Part shown: piece after piece, positions 11,376 to 23,100 of the stretch
How positions within the stretch are numbered: the stretch's first letter is position 1
How the letters are laid out: each line of letters opens with the position of its first letter
Source: Adineta ricciae
Lineage: Eukaryota; Rotifera; Eurotatoria; Adinetida; Adinetidae
Direction of reading: 5' to 3'
Length of the DNA stretch: 64,000 nucleotides
NCBI GenBank assembly: GCA_905250025.1
Contig: CAJNOJ010000073.1
Span: 199,879 to 263,878, forward strand
The notes under the pieces: model-generated
Database searches by the model: none
Told to the model about the DNA's origin: nothing
Seen by the model: the letters and a program-made list of their open reading frames with translations, nothing else
Position numbers and translations under genes: made by a program

Positions 11376-12646
11376 AAAGTGAGATATATATATACACATG
11401 TAGAAGAAGAGTTCTTAGATCTGATTGTATGTATATTGTAAAAGTCAATAGGATAACAATTATAGATTTGAATATAGGTGAGAAGTGTCATGATCATTAT
11501 ATACATCTACCATGAACCTAAAAAAGTATGTGATGAAATACATATTGTAATAAATATCAAAAATAGATAAAATAATTTTTGAATAAAAAAACGTTGGAGA
11601 TTTGAAACAGTACAGGAACACATGGAAAAGTTACCCACTCTAATAAATCTTCTTGAAGAAAAGATCAGAACAAGTCATTAAAACAGGTAACGCGGCCTAG
11701 TAGCCGCTAAAACTTCTACTGAAAGGATAGTATTAGGGCGCTACTATTCGTCCAAAGAGAGAAAAAAGTGATTCCAGTTGAACGATATGATCGTTTGATA
11801 ATTTGTCAGAATGTCTTACATAGATCAATTTCGCTTGTTGAGTCCGCCTCTAGCAAAGTTGCCGAAATTCTTCACAGCTTCGTGACCTACCGTACCTTAG
11901 AAAAATTATGGACACTATGCGACAGTCTTATCAATCTCACTTTTCAACTAATTTTCAAAAGAAACATCTAGTCATTCGTCGGCCTCCCTTCGGTCGGCCA
12001 CTCACGGCTAGCTGTTCCCATGCGTACTCATTTTACTATCTTAACTTCATTCGGACGAAGACGCGTTCCGAAAATGAGCCCTTTTCGGAAAATCAATTCA
12101 TAATCAAAAACTTAGAAAGCTCACATAACTATATGATTCTCTGGAAAGGTTTCCATCTTCACTCCACCACGTGGAACCTTAAATAGCCGCTGGCTATGTT
12201 CGTGCAGAGCAGCGATTAAGTTCTGTCCAAGGGATCTTAAAGCTCTATAAAAATCACAAAATTTATTCTGGAAATCAACGACTAGTCGCTCGTCGGCCAC
12301 TCGCTGCTAGCGTTCCATGTACATTTTCACTCTCTCATTTAGTCTGCAGCCACTTTTGAAAATAATCCATTCATTCTCTTCCATTCCCTCTTTAAAGGTC
12401 ACCCTCTTTGTGCTACCGTGGCTCTCGAAGACAACACTTTACAAGCGAAACATTATTTTGAATGACTGGCATCAGATGATATTTGTATAGTATAGGCGTT
12501 TATAAAAGTGTGTGATCTCATTAATATACTGATGACTATAGAGATCCAGCGATCGGACGTCAGTCAGCTATTACATTTTGTTCTACATATTGCCGCTTAA
12601 AACATTATCGTCTAAAAAATTGATTCTCTGTCGTAAAAAACGGATC
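11376..12646. other. Intergenic region before the assembly gap
   Basis: No gene is supported. Two related GC-richer stretches (about 11968-12020 and 12281-12325) share TCGTCGGCC...CACTC..GCTAGC, so a degenerate repeat about 310 bases apart is present. The last 149 bases (12498-12646) are identical to 17858-18006. Confidence 0.5.
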
Positions 12647-12697
12647 NNNNNNNNNNNNNNNNNNNNNNNNNNNNNNNNNNNNNNNNNNNNNNNNNNN
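12647..12697. other. Assembly gap (51 N)
   Basis: A run of 51 N interrupts the sequence. The 149 bases before it recur exactly after the single N at 17857. The true neighbour of 12646 is therefore probably 18007, and the segment 12698-17856 may have been placed in a gap. Confidence 0.95.
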
Positions 12698-14137
12698 TTT
12701 GTAGTTGTCAGTGACATTAATAAAGATAATATCTTAGATATTATCATTGCTTCTCGAACTGCAGATCGAATAAATGTTTTTCTTGGTTACGGCAATGGAA
12801 CTTTTCGAGATCCAATGAAGTACGCTAATGGGGGTATGCCATACTATCTCAGTGTAGGAGATTTCAATGATGATACATACTTGGATGTCGTAACCAGTAA
12901 TGCAAATAGCGATGATATGAGTATTCTGCTTGGCTACGGCAATGGCTCGTTCAGTAATCAAGTGAGATATCCAACCGGTTCACTTCCACAGTCTATACTT
13001 GTTGGTGATTTTAACAACGATCAACGACTTGATATTGTTGTTGTAAATACAAACAATGATGATATAAGTGTATTTTTAGGCAACGGAAATGGATCGTTCC
13101 AAGCTCAAAACAAATATCGTACTGGTACGAGTCCGGTATCCCTTGCTATTGGTGACGTTGACAATGATACACAATTGGATATCATAGTTGCAAATAGTGG
13201 AAGTAATGATATAAGTGTCTTGCTTGGCGTTGGTGATGGAACTTTCAAAAATCAATCAAGATATTCCACTGATTCTCAACCAAACTCAATAATCATCGGT
13301 GATTTGAATAACGACACATTCCTCGATATTATAGTTGCGCATTCGGTTAACAGTAGTATAAGTGTTCTGAATGGTTATGGTAATGGAATATTTGCGTCTC
13401 GAACGACGTACTCGACCAATGCAGGTGCACTTTCTTCAATTTCTGCTGACTTTAATAATGACAAACGCATGGATATAGCCGTCGTTTGTTCTGGTTCGTC
13501 GCAACTCGATGTGTTTTTTGGATCCATCAGTCAATCATTTATCAAACGCACAACCTTAAGAACTGGCAGCGGGTCACGACCAAGATCGTTAGTTACAGGC
13601 GATTTTAATAATGATAATCACATAGACATTGTGGTGGCAAATTCAGGTACAAATAATATAGGTCTGTTCCTGGGCTATGGAAATATCTCTTTTACCAATC
13701 AAACAGCTACTACTCTTGGTTACTCGCCCTGGTCCATCGCTAGCGGTCATCTGAATAACGATGCTCTATTGGATATTGTCGTTGCTGATTATTACAATGG
13801 TAGTATCAGTGTACTCGTTGCATCTGTAAATACTTCGTTTGCACAACAACAAGTGTTGTTAACTGGTGTTGGATCGAAACCATATGCCATTGTCACAGCT
13901 GATTTTAATAATGATAACTCGCAGGATATTATTATTGCTAACTATGGTAGCAATACGATTAGCCTTTTCCTCGGCTATAGCAATGGCTCCTTCAGCAGTC
14001 GAATGAAAATTTCAAATGGTTATGGCACTAATCCATTTTCGATTGCCGTTGGTGACTTTAATAATGATTGTAAACTGGATTTTGCCGCTATCAATGAGAG
14101 CACGGATAATTTAAAAATTTTCTTACAAACTTGCTAG
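12698..14137 (+). CDS. FG-GAP/VCBS repeat protein, 5' end lost in gap (copy 2)
   Basis: Open from the gap to TAG at 14135-14137, about 479 residues. It has around ten ~47-residue FG-GAP/VCBS blades with D-x-N-x-D loops (for example DFNDDTYLDVVTS and DVDNDTQLDIIVA). The last ~259 residues match copy 1 with mostly conservative changes. The open frame drawn through the N run and back to 12578 is meaningless upstream of 12698. A signal peptide and N-terminal module, if any, are missing. The protein probably folds as one or more beta-propellers outside the cell (family inference). Confidence 0.85.
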   Translation, partial: FVVVSDINKDNILDIIIASRTADRINVFLGYGNGTFRDPMKYANGGMPYYLSVGDFNDDTYLDVVTSNANSDDMSILLGYGNGSFSNQVRYPTGSLPQSILVGDFNNDQRLDIVVVNTNNDDISVFLGNGNGSFQAQNKYRTGTSPVSLAIGDVDNDTQLDIIVANSGSNDISVLLGVGDGTFKNQSRYSTDSQPNSIIIGDLNNDTFLDIIVAHSVNSSISVLNGYGNGIFASRTTYSTNAGALSSISADFNNDKRMDIAVVCSGSSQLDVFFGSISQSFIKRTTLRTGSGSRPRSLVTGDFNNDNHIDIVVANSGTNNIGLFLGYGNISFTNQTATTLGYSPWSIASGHLNNDALLDIVVADYYNGSISVLVASVNTSFAQQQVLLTGVGSKPYAIVTADFNNDNSQDIIIANYGSNTISLFLGYSNGSFSSRMKISNGYGTNPFSIAVGDFNNDCKLDFAAINESTDNLKIFLQTC

Positions 14138-15404
14138 GCTATAAATGAACAGATGTATTTTTGGTGATTAACTGTGAATAAAATCTATTAAGTGACAAAA
14201 TCACTCAGCTATATGCTTTGAATTAACTCCACCTAACACAGTATAGTAAACGAAAACATGTCATCCGGGCATAGCTGCCCGGATGCGATGATATAGATCA
14301 CGTACTAGGTTTCTAAATAATCAAAATTCAACTTCTTCAAACGGCCGTCGCCTGCTAATAATGAGGAACCATTCAATTACTAGCCGCGACATGACAGTAA
14401 TAACAGTACAAATAGTGAAAGTATCATGAATTTATGCTAAACGATGAAAATTAAACGCATAAATTCTATGACAGCGATACAACCGTAATTGCTAGATCTG
14501 TTATTAAAGATTCGTTGATATGGAGTTTTATACAAACAAGTAGCGCTCATCCGTTGGATTAGCTGAGCCTTTTCTGAAAGTACCAGAAAACTCGTAGATA
14601 AACGCTCTCACTTAGATCTCAATCTAATTGGGTTCGAATTGAAGTCAGTTTTATGCTCATTCTTTCATTTTCTGCTTTATTCATGTCAGATTACTTTCAA
14701 TTCATTTGTTCAAAGACGTAAACAAAACGAACACCGTTTATGTGTACCATCATCAATAGATAATTTGTAAATAACATCGAATGTGCATAAATTGTATTGA
14801 TATAATGAAATGATTTGTTGCCATTCAGTGTTTCACCGCATTTATTGAAATGTATATGATTTGAATAAATGAAGAAAAATTATGAAAATTTCTTGTAATT
14901 CGATAGCTGAAAGCTTTGTTTATACACTGGTTCAATTGCTACGATAATCAATGACGATAAGTTTGCAAGGACATGGTTAAAAGTATATTTATACATTCAA
15001 TGTTTTGAATAAGTTTTTGGTTACTAAAAAGGACTGATAAATATACCTATAGATAGCATTTAGAATAATACGTCAAAAGTGTCAATTAACATCAGAAGTA
15101 TAAATTATAATTAGTCTATAGTTGCTTGATACACTGCTGCAAGACACAACAGTAATTGGTATAAATCTAGAGCGTTTTTTAAATGATGTAAGAACAGTTC
15201 GCATGAAATTTTTCAACTTAAATACACTATAATTCAATCGAACATAAAACTTTCATTCATAGCTTATCTAAATTTGAATATGAATTTAGTGAAGTGTAAA
15301 TATCAATTATTATTTCAATCAATGTCTTGGATAAGATCTATTAGATTGTCATTATTATTTGAAAGAAAAACAAAAAGAGAAGTCAGTTCATCATCTCTAT
15401 TCCA
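14138..15404. other. Intergenic region between convergent genes (copy 2)
   Basis: Counterpart of 782-1912 with several small insertions relative to copy 1, the largest about 86 bases near 14976-15060. It contains the second AAGTAGCGCTCATCCG repeat at ~14538. No gene is supported. Confidence 0.6.
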
Positions 15405-16677
15405 TTATTGATAATATTCTCCTTGATTATCATCATAGTTAAATTGATCATTTGTATTCCATGAGTTATCATCCACATAATCACGAGCGCTATCATCAAA
15501 CGAATCAATTTCAAAATCGTTTTCGTCAAATTGTTCAATTGTGCGATAATCATCGCTATTATCCTCATCATAATTATAATTATCAATATTTTGATAATCA
15601 ATTTCATCATTATAATCCCAATTTTCTTTTCCAAAATCATTATTCGATACTTTACGAATCGTCCATACGTCAAAACAAAGATCCGAATCAGTCAGATAAT
15701 CATATGGAATATAACAATAACCACGATCACCCTATAAAATATCAATCCAAAATTCGCCTTAGACATCTCTCGAACAATTTCTTACCCAATCTTCTCCCCA
15801 AGAATTTCGAACAATAAATGATTGAGATTGATCACTATAACCAACAGCTACCAATGCATGGCTAATAACAATAGAAGAAAATAAGCTTTGTAAATTGAAG
15901 AAAACTTTGTTATACCTTCCATCAGATTGACGATTACGATCGTTAGAAGTTGGCATTGGTACAACACCTGTTTTAGCTGCTTTGTCAAATGATGTAAATA
16001 GATGAAGTCCAAATACAAAAGGAAAACCTTGAGCAAGACATGATTTCATTTCATGTAAATTAATATCGACTTGAAGTGCTTGTGATATTGTATGAGATTT
16101 AGCTGATGTATATACTTCTTCATTTGGACGTGTATTTACTTTAGAAATATCATAGGGCCATAATGATTCCAGACAAGTACCAAGTTCTTCAAGTGCTTCA
16201 ATAGCAGATGTCATTGAACAACCTGAATCTGTAATTGGTTCTGATGGTTGATCTTTTTCACGACTATTATAATAAATAAATAGTCGACTAATATCAATAC
16301 TTTCGCCATGAAGTTTCTTTATTAAATATTCATATGCTCCTATTCAGAAAAATCTCAATTATAAAATTGTATTTGGAATTGATTTTTACCTGCTAGGGCA
16401 TTAGCTGAACTAAAATCAAGAACAAAACAATCAATATTATTGTTAAATCTATTTTGAAATGTAGTTACCAACTGCCAATACTTGATTGATTTTCTAACGT
16501 TGTCATATCATTTCGAAGATCAACTTTCGGTGGAAGTTCTTCAGGAGTATAAGTTACACGATTGTTGAAAGATTGACATAAATTTCCTTTGTTTGGTAAA
16601 CGATTTGAAGGCCAAATACCATTTAGACGATATTTATGATTAGAAAGTTTGTTTATTAAAAATGTTTTTCGTGACAT
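15405..16677 (-). CDS. C1A (papain-like) cysteine peptidase, four exons (copy 2)
   Basis: Join on the minus strand: 16677-16469, 16409-16390, 16339-15786, 15731-15405, the same structure as copy 1 shifted by 13492 bases. Every splice site, the 20-base exon, the split Cys70 codon (GGC AGT TG|T), His237, Asn255 and the acidic Asp/Asn tail are kept. The gene is therefore intact in both copies, and changes sit mainly in introns and at silent or conservative positions. The former reading past the last donor (RNCSRDV) differs from copy 1, as expected for intron sequence. The enzyme probably acts in the cytoplasm or an endomembrane compartment, as no signal peptide is visible. Confidence 0.85.
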
Positions 16678-17322
16678 TATATTAACGTGATTATACACTG
16701 TGTGAAAAGAAATAAATTATCTGTTCTTTTTCTCGTTCACTCTCAACGACTATATTTTTTATTCGTTTCAATGATTTACACATGTATAAATATGTATTTA
16801 GTTAGGAAGAAAAAATATTTTCTTGTCAAATATAATTGATCAGTTATAATAATGACATCACGGTTAGTTTATTTAGTAATGGATAAATGAATAATCATTA
16901 CGTTTCTAATCAAATTTGATGAATAATTATTTAACATTGTTTCTGGTGATTTTTGCAATGGAGAAATATCATAATGTTCTTTGAAATTTGTTTTTATTGA
17001 AGTTTTCATAAAGTACAATCAAATCTTAAATAATGACACAAAATTTCTTAGAAAAAAAGATTTCTTATGAGCAGATGATTGTGTTAGAGGATAAGAATAA
17101 TCGTCAATTCTACGTGATTTGTGGTGAAGAAAACGATTGTATTGCATACTGTTGAGTACAAGTAGCGCTCATCCGTTGGATTCGCTGACCCTTTTCTGAA
17201 AGAATTTAAAAATTAGTAGATAAAAACTCACTTAGATTTCAATTTAAGCGACTTCGAGTTGGAGTCATATATACAATGGAAAAATTGATTCATTGTTCGA
17301 CCTTTTTCATCATTAGATATAT
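16678..17322. other. Intergenic region with duplication breakpoint
   Basis: Matches 3186-3755 up to about 17144, where similarity to the first block ends. It is followed at ~17161 by a third AAGTAGCGCTCATCCG repeat. No gene is seen. Confidence 0.5.
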
Positions 17323-17526
17323 TTAACGAAGTAATCGAAGCAGGCGGCGACCGACGAAAGATAAGTTAGCAGTAAAATCGAGTTTATGCGTCGTATAATT
17401 ATCGACTGCATGATGAAAATGTTTGCATACGAGACGAATTGAATGGAAGATGGTGAAAGTATCACAACGATCAAAAATGCAGTAGAGTACTTCGAGTGGT
17501 ATTTTCAAAATATCTGTATTCGCCAT
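17323..17526 (-). CDS. F-box protein fragment
   Basis: A 67-codon frame begins at ATG 17526 (MANTDILKIPLEVLYCIFD...) and shows the F-box core L-P-L-E-V-L-x-x-I-F-D followed by S-I-R-L-V-C-K-x-F. F-box domains bind Skp1 and bring targets to SCF ubiquitin ligases. Only the F-box and ~20 further residues are present before the stop at 17323-17325. Full-length relatives carry a substrate-binding domain after it, so this is a truncated gene or a first exon. The frame is open 17 residues further upstream, but that part runs toward an LTR that ends 53 bases before the ATG. Confidence 0.55.
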   Translation of the reverse strand: MANTDILKIPLEVLYCIFDRCDTFTIFHSIRLVCKHFHHAVDNYTTHKLDFTANLSFVGRRLLRLLR

Positions 17527-17578
17527 GAAAGTGCCAAAGCTTGCTAACAATATCTCGATAAAAAATAAGAATAGCACG

Positions 17579-17803
17579 TGTCCGTATGTTTATTACGAAT
17601 GTCTATCTATAGAACGGAATAACACTCATATATATATATGGTAGAACTAGATAAATCCATATATGAGTATTAGCGTTGTCTTCGCTCGAGAGACGAAACT
17701 CAATCTGTTTATTCGAAAACAGAACAAAGAAGAATGTAGAAGAACGATAAGAGAAAACAGATGGAGAATGATGTGAAGGTATGTTATGAACATGCCTGTA
17801 ACA
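17579..17803 (-). mobile_element. LTR of a retrotransposon, minus orientation (3' LTR)
   Basis: Read on the minus strand the LTR starts TGTTACAGGCATG and ends CATACGGACA (TGT...ACA), 225 bases, with AATAAA in the middle. Immediately before it on that strand is GGTGGGGAGGTA, a typical polypurine tract, so this is a 3' LTR with a stub of internal sequence (17804-17856) cut off at the N. The first 120 bases are identical to 39261-39380, and a diverged copy starts at 63863. Confidence 0.75.
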
Positions 17804-17856
17804 TACCTCCCCACCAATGAAAAATGTGTCCACACATTAAGAAATAACAACGCGTA
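17804..17856 (-). mobile_element. Internal end and polypurine tract of the LTR retrotransposon
   Basis: On the minus strand this reads into the 3' LTR and ends with GGTGGGGAGGTA. No coding part of the element is present, because the N at 17857 ends it. Confidence 0.6.
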
Positions 17857-19446
17857 NGTTTATAAAAGTGTGTGATCTCATTAATATACTGATGACTATA
17901 GAGATCCAGCGATCGGACGTCAGTCAGCTATTACATTTTGTTCTACATATTGCCGCTTAAAACATTATCGTCTAAAAAATTGATTCTCTGTCGTAAAAAA
18001 CGGATCAGAAAGTGTTCATGAAAAAACTAACACCGGATTCGAGTTCCTCGGCCTCGATTACCCTTCAGTCAACCCTTCTTAGTCGGAGATGTAGACTGCT
18101 TTTTCGTTAGTGTAAAGTACGTGAACGGACGAACGCGCGGACAAGCGAACGAACTTTAGCTCAAATTCTGTGTATACCCTCCTTTCAGCAGGTAAATTTC
18201 CGATTAGTACAGGACGGGTTCCAGTCTTGCTTGCTGTTTGGTTATAATACGAATCTATGGGATTTCTTCCGATTTAGGATCCTACTTTCATGAAATACCC
18301 AAAAGATCGTGGATTCGAGCCGGATTTTTTCACATGCACTATGGATTCTTTCTGATTTTCTTATATCCATTTCGATCCTGACCAATAAGGAAAAGACATG
18401 TCTCTGATTATCATATAATTAAAAAAACTCACAGAATTTAATAGAATTCGACTCTTTTCTACTTTTCTTATGCTTTATCGTATTCTTTCGGATTCTATTG
18501 GATTTTATGGGCTGTTCAAGACTTTACAAGCCTTTTAATATCTGCTAATTAGTAATATAGTGAATATATTGTGTATTAATTTTGTGAAATCTTAAGTATT
18601 CTTAAGATGTGAAATGTCTTACTATTCCCTACCTGATATTGAACAGAACGGTTAAAGTAACTCAAATGAATAAAGAAAAATGCTAGCTCTTATATTTTCT
18701 ATAAAGTATTTCATAGAAAAAGAGTTTGACTAGATTTACGAATAATAAAAATGATAAATCGGTCATGTTTCTCGACGAATAAAAGAAAATATGATCAAAT
18801 ATTTATATAAATAAATAATGTTCAGTCAATATAACATCCAACCATAAATGTAGAACTATAAGATAAAATTATTTGAATTTGTAGTTCTTATACTTTTTTA
18901 AGTAGAAACTACTGATGTTTTAATTATTTTCTCATAAACACAAAATCAGTTCTTTTTCAATTGCTGTTCTACAGATATGATCATCTTTCAGAAATAAATT
19001 TCGATAAAAGTATTTGTTTAAAGAGATGCATTAAGAGGAGAATGAGCATATATGTATTGAAAGATAGGAAAATAAATGAGGAAATATGTTTATTTTGAAT
19101 CAGAGAGCAGAAATATTTTTATGATCTTGTGATTATATTTCGTTAATAAGAATAAATTCTATATTAAAAGTATATTTTTGCACTTCAAATGAAATTATGC
19201 GATTACACTAATACGACGTCATAGATCTTTTCTCTCTCTCCCTCTCTCTATTCTTTCATTCTGACATAACGTATTCATTTATCAAAAACTATCGTCATGT
19301 GCGTTCTCCTTGAACGCTTGACTATTTCACATATAAACGCAAAAAAAAGGCGACGAGTAGAGAGACAAAATACACGTTTTCTTATTCGGTCGACAAGTAC
19401 ATCTCTATTGCCTTCAGCAAATATTAAAAGACGTTCTTTGTGAAAC
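17857..19446. other. Scaffold join and intergenic region of unit A
   Basis: A single N at 17857, then 149 bases identical to 12498-12646, then unique sequence. It includes a GGATTC/GAATTC-rich stretch (about 18240-18520) reminiscent of the element at 7346-7670. Homology with unit B begins near 19163 (39726 in B). No gene is supported before 19447. Confidence 0.55.
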
Positions 19447-19761
19447 ATGTCCAACATAAGTATTCAAGTTGGAAACGATCGAATTCAAGGGAAATCTATC
19501 GGATCGAATCGATGCCAATTCTGGTTACACGATAAACGATTCAATATTGATTCTTCTGATGCAGTTGATGACGCTATAGAAATACTAGCCGACCGAGAAA
19601 TTACCGTGGAAGGAAAACTGGTCCGTCCAAATGTATGGACAGCAGAATATTCGTTCTATGGCGCTTCATCATGGGGTACCGTTTATATACAGTACACTTT
19701 GCAATTCGATACAACATCGATGAAAGGAACTGTCAAAAGTGAAACAAACGTCGATGCTTAA
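19447..19761 (+). CDS. Conserved hypothetical 104-aa protein (unit A)
   Basis: Starts MSNISIQVGNDRIQGKSIG and ends ...VKSETNVDA, stop at 19759-19761. No family recognised. It is soluble, without signal peptide or membrane segment. Charged and aromatic residues alternate (W-x-A-E-Y-S-F-Y, V-Y-I-Q-Y-T-L-Q-F), which suggests a small all-beta fold. The unit B copy at 39999-40313 has the same length with only about five residue changes (such as C23W, D50E and E55G), far fewer than in the flanking DNA, which argues that it is a translated gene. It precedes the LDLa/EGF receptor on the same strand by ~440 bases. Confidence 0.7.
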   Translation: MSNISIQVGNDRIQGKSIGSNRCQFWLHDKRFNIDSSDAVDDAIEILADREITVEGKLVRPNVWTAEYSFYGASSWGTVYIQYTLQFDTTSMKGTVKSETNVDA

Positions 19762-20195
19762 TGAAAAAAAACGACTAATAGAGAGTCCAAGATTTTCCAT
19801 TTTTCACTAGTTGAACTAATTACATATAGAAAAAAAACCTATGTCTATTTACTAATAATTACAATATGCGAAGTTCATTTTCCAGGCTAACTAACATTTA
19901 CCATTCAGAACAACTCTAGCTTTAATCAGTCCGATAAAAAATTATGATATTGCGCGATATAACAGCTTTTTTTCTCTTAAACCTACTGAATATCATGCGT
20001 TTGTTGATATTTACAATTGCGTTTTAGTTGTTGATTAAATATCCGTTAGTAAAAAAAATCATGAGGCAAAAAACTATATGGCTTATGACGTATCTATCAT
20101 TAAATCTCGAGTTCAACTAAGATAAAATATTATACAGATACATAGTTTTCTTCTACACTCGTATGTTCTCACTTTCATATATATATATTATTTTC

Positions 20196-23100
20196 ATGAT
20201 GAAGCGCATATTGATCGTTATTCTTTGGAATATATTCATCGTTTCAGGCTCGGACATATCGCAGCCGACCTACAACCTTTACAATACCGACACGATGACA
20301 AATGACGTTGACCACGTTTGTTTCTATTTGCCAATCATTAATAATCTCGATATCCATGAAAGATCGGCAATAAGTCAGCAGAATGTGGAATACTGTATTC
20401 GAACAAATGAGGAAGGTGTGAGTGATGTCAATGAAAACGCTATATCATCTATATTACCTTTCGATGAATTAAAAAAGAGAAATATTACTTCTGAAAATCT
20501 CTTGAAATGGTCGGCTCCTATTGATACTGTCGAACATTACGAACATTATTTACAAACGAACAGATCCACATTATTTATTCAATTTTATAATTGTACTCTG
20601 CCATGGTTTGGACCGTTTTGTCAGTATAGAATGATTTCATATCGACCGTTTTCTCATTTCGTTCAAATGAGACTTACCGATAAACAAGTATGGTACAAGA
20701 GTACGAAAATAGCCTGTTACATGCATATTCAGTGCAATACTAATCCAGCTTTACTTTGTCTTGACTGGCGTGAGGTATGCGATGGAAAGATTGATTGTTT
20801 AAACGGTGGCGAGGACGAAAAAGATTGCTTTGAACTTGAAATCAATCGCTGCGAGGAACACGAATATCAATGTCGGAATGGGATGTGCATTGACAAAGAG
20901 TTTCTGCTCGACGGATATGTCGACATGAATAACATGGAATGTTTGGATGGCTCAGATGAAACCGGACATCGTCCGCTGACTTCCTGCTCAAGAGATTCGT
21001 CTTTTTCATGCGAAGATATCTTCTCTCCTCGCTTGACAGACTTTAATTGTGGAGATGGAACATTTCTCAGTGTACTCATATCACAAAATCACATCAATTG
21101 TGCAAATGAACGAAATCGAGCACTTAATTACTTATCTGATTGGCACAATCCGGGAAGTTCACATTATCCGCGTTGTTTCAAAACTCTCATGTGTGCATCA
21201 GGTTTGACATTATTACACAATTTCGATCTGTATTGCAAGAATTTATGTAATAGCAGCGGAGAATGTAAACTTCATACTCTCCAACATTGCCCATCTGCAT
21301 TTCTCGCACCTGACTTTCCGATATGGCACGGGCATGTTAAATACGGCTATTTTTCGAATCAGACTATTGAAAATATAGGAAATATACCGCACTTTGTATG
21401 CTATGACGAGACTCTCTGTCCACACATCGCTTCAACATTCATGCTGGAAAATTCTACGTGCTTACATGTCAACCAGTCAGATCCAAAAGCGATTGATACT
21501 GTGTATAGCATATTTCGCTCATGCGATAACACCTTTCAAACCGGAAATGAGGTTAACTGTACGGATTCAACAATGGTGCGTTGTGTGAACACAAATCGAT
21601 GTATACCGAAGCGTCGAATTATGGACGGTGTTGTAGATTGCTATCATGCTTTTGATGAATCACTTTCGATTGATTCGTGTGCATTAAATGATCAATATCG
21701 TTTTCAATGCACATCTGAACAGAAATGTTTAGCGCCGATTTTGGTCGATGATAAAAAAATACATTGTAATAACAGAGAAGATGAAACTAACCTAATGGGA
21801 GTTGCTAGAGACATTCATACACTACCGTTTATTGCCTTTTGCGATGGGAAAAATGACCTTTTATCGGTGAATAACGAAACGGAAGAAACTCACTGTGAAG
21901 CATGGCCATGTGCAAATGCATATACACGCTGCGATCATTATTGGGATTGCCCAAATGGTATTGATGAAGTTAATTGTTCAACAGTTTTTTCATGTCCTGC
22001 AAACCATCATCCTTGTTGGTTACCGCAGACTCATAAGATGGGTTGTTTGCATATCGATCGTGTCGAAGATGGAATTATGGATTGTCTTGGAGCAACAGAC
22101 GAACCATCCTATTGTAAAGCATTCGATGTAGGAAACAAGTTTCTACACTACCGTTGTTGGAATGATACTAAGTGTGTATCAGTGGCAACTGTTTGTCTAT
22201 ATTGTCATGACATCAATGATGTTAACCTATTATGTAACAAATCTAATCCCGTTGGCGTAGCTTTCATTCGCTACTTTGCTGATCGGGATTTTGCTGGTGC
22301 TACTCTAATGTCAAAAGCAAAATTTTCTCATAAGTCATCGTCTGTGTACCCTTCGATTCAATCACCGTCAACAGTTCATAAACAAATATCCAGTAACATG
22401 ATAAAAACGGAGAAAACATCTCACATTCAACTGCTTGACGACTCCAGATTGTGGTTATGCAACAAAGGTCTCGTAATTCTCGTTGGTAAGAAAGAAACCG
22501 AACAATGTCTCTGTCCAGAAACTTACTATGGTGATCATTGCCAGTACCAAAATCAACGCGTTAGTCTTACTCTTCGATTACATCAAGAAAAATTATTCAA
22601 ATTCACTGTGATTGGCATTATTATCAGACTTGTGGATACAACAGGTTTTATTCAATCCTATGAACAAATTACCTACGTTCCAGTGACTAATTGCAATGCT
22701 AAATACAATATGCATCTTCTTTATCACCATCGGCCGAAAAACACAACGGAAAACTATACAATTTATATTGATGCTTATGATAAAGTAGATCTTCTCTATC
22801 TCACGAGTTGGATCTATCCAGTGAAATTAAAATTTATGCCTGTCAATCGTATGAGTGTTCAATTGATTATACCTGCAAAGCAAGACTGTCGGTTGGTATG
22901 TAGTGAGAAATACTTCGAACTATTAAGAAACGACCATCGCCAATCCTGTCGGTGTGTAAGTCGAATACAAGCAACTGTCGACAAGTGCAACTGTTCTTCT
23001 CAATCGATATGTGTTGGTATGAAAGAAAACCGATCTATCTGTCTTTGCCCTCTGCACAAAACAGGACCACGCTGTTATTTGAGTTCCATCTGTGAAACCA

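Noticed and set aside
12578-12697. Extension of the FG-GAP frame upstream through the N run
   Set aside because: N bases do not encode anything, and the bases before the gap recur at 17858-18006 as non-coding DNA.
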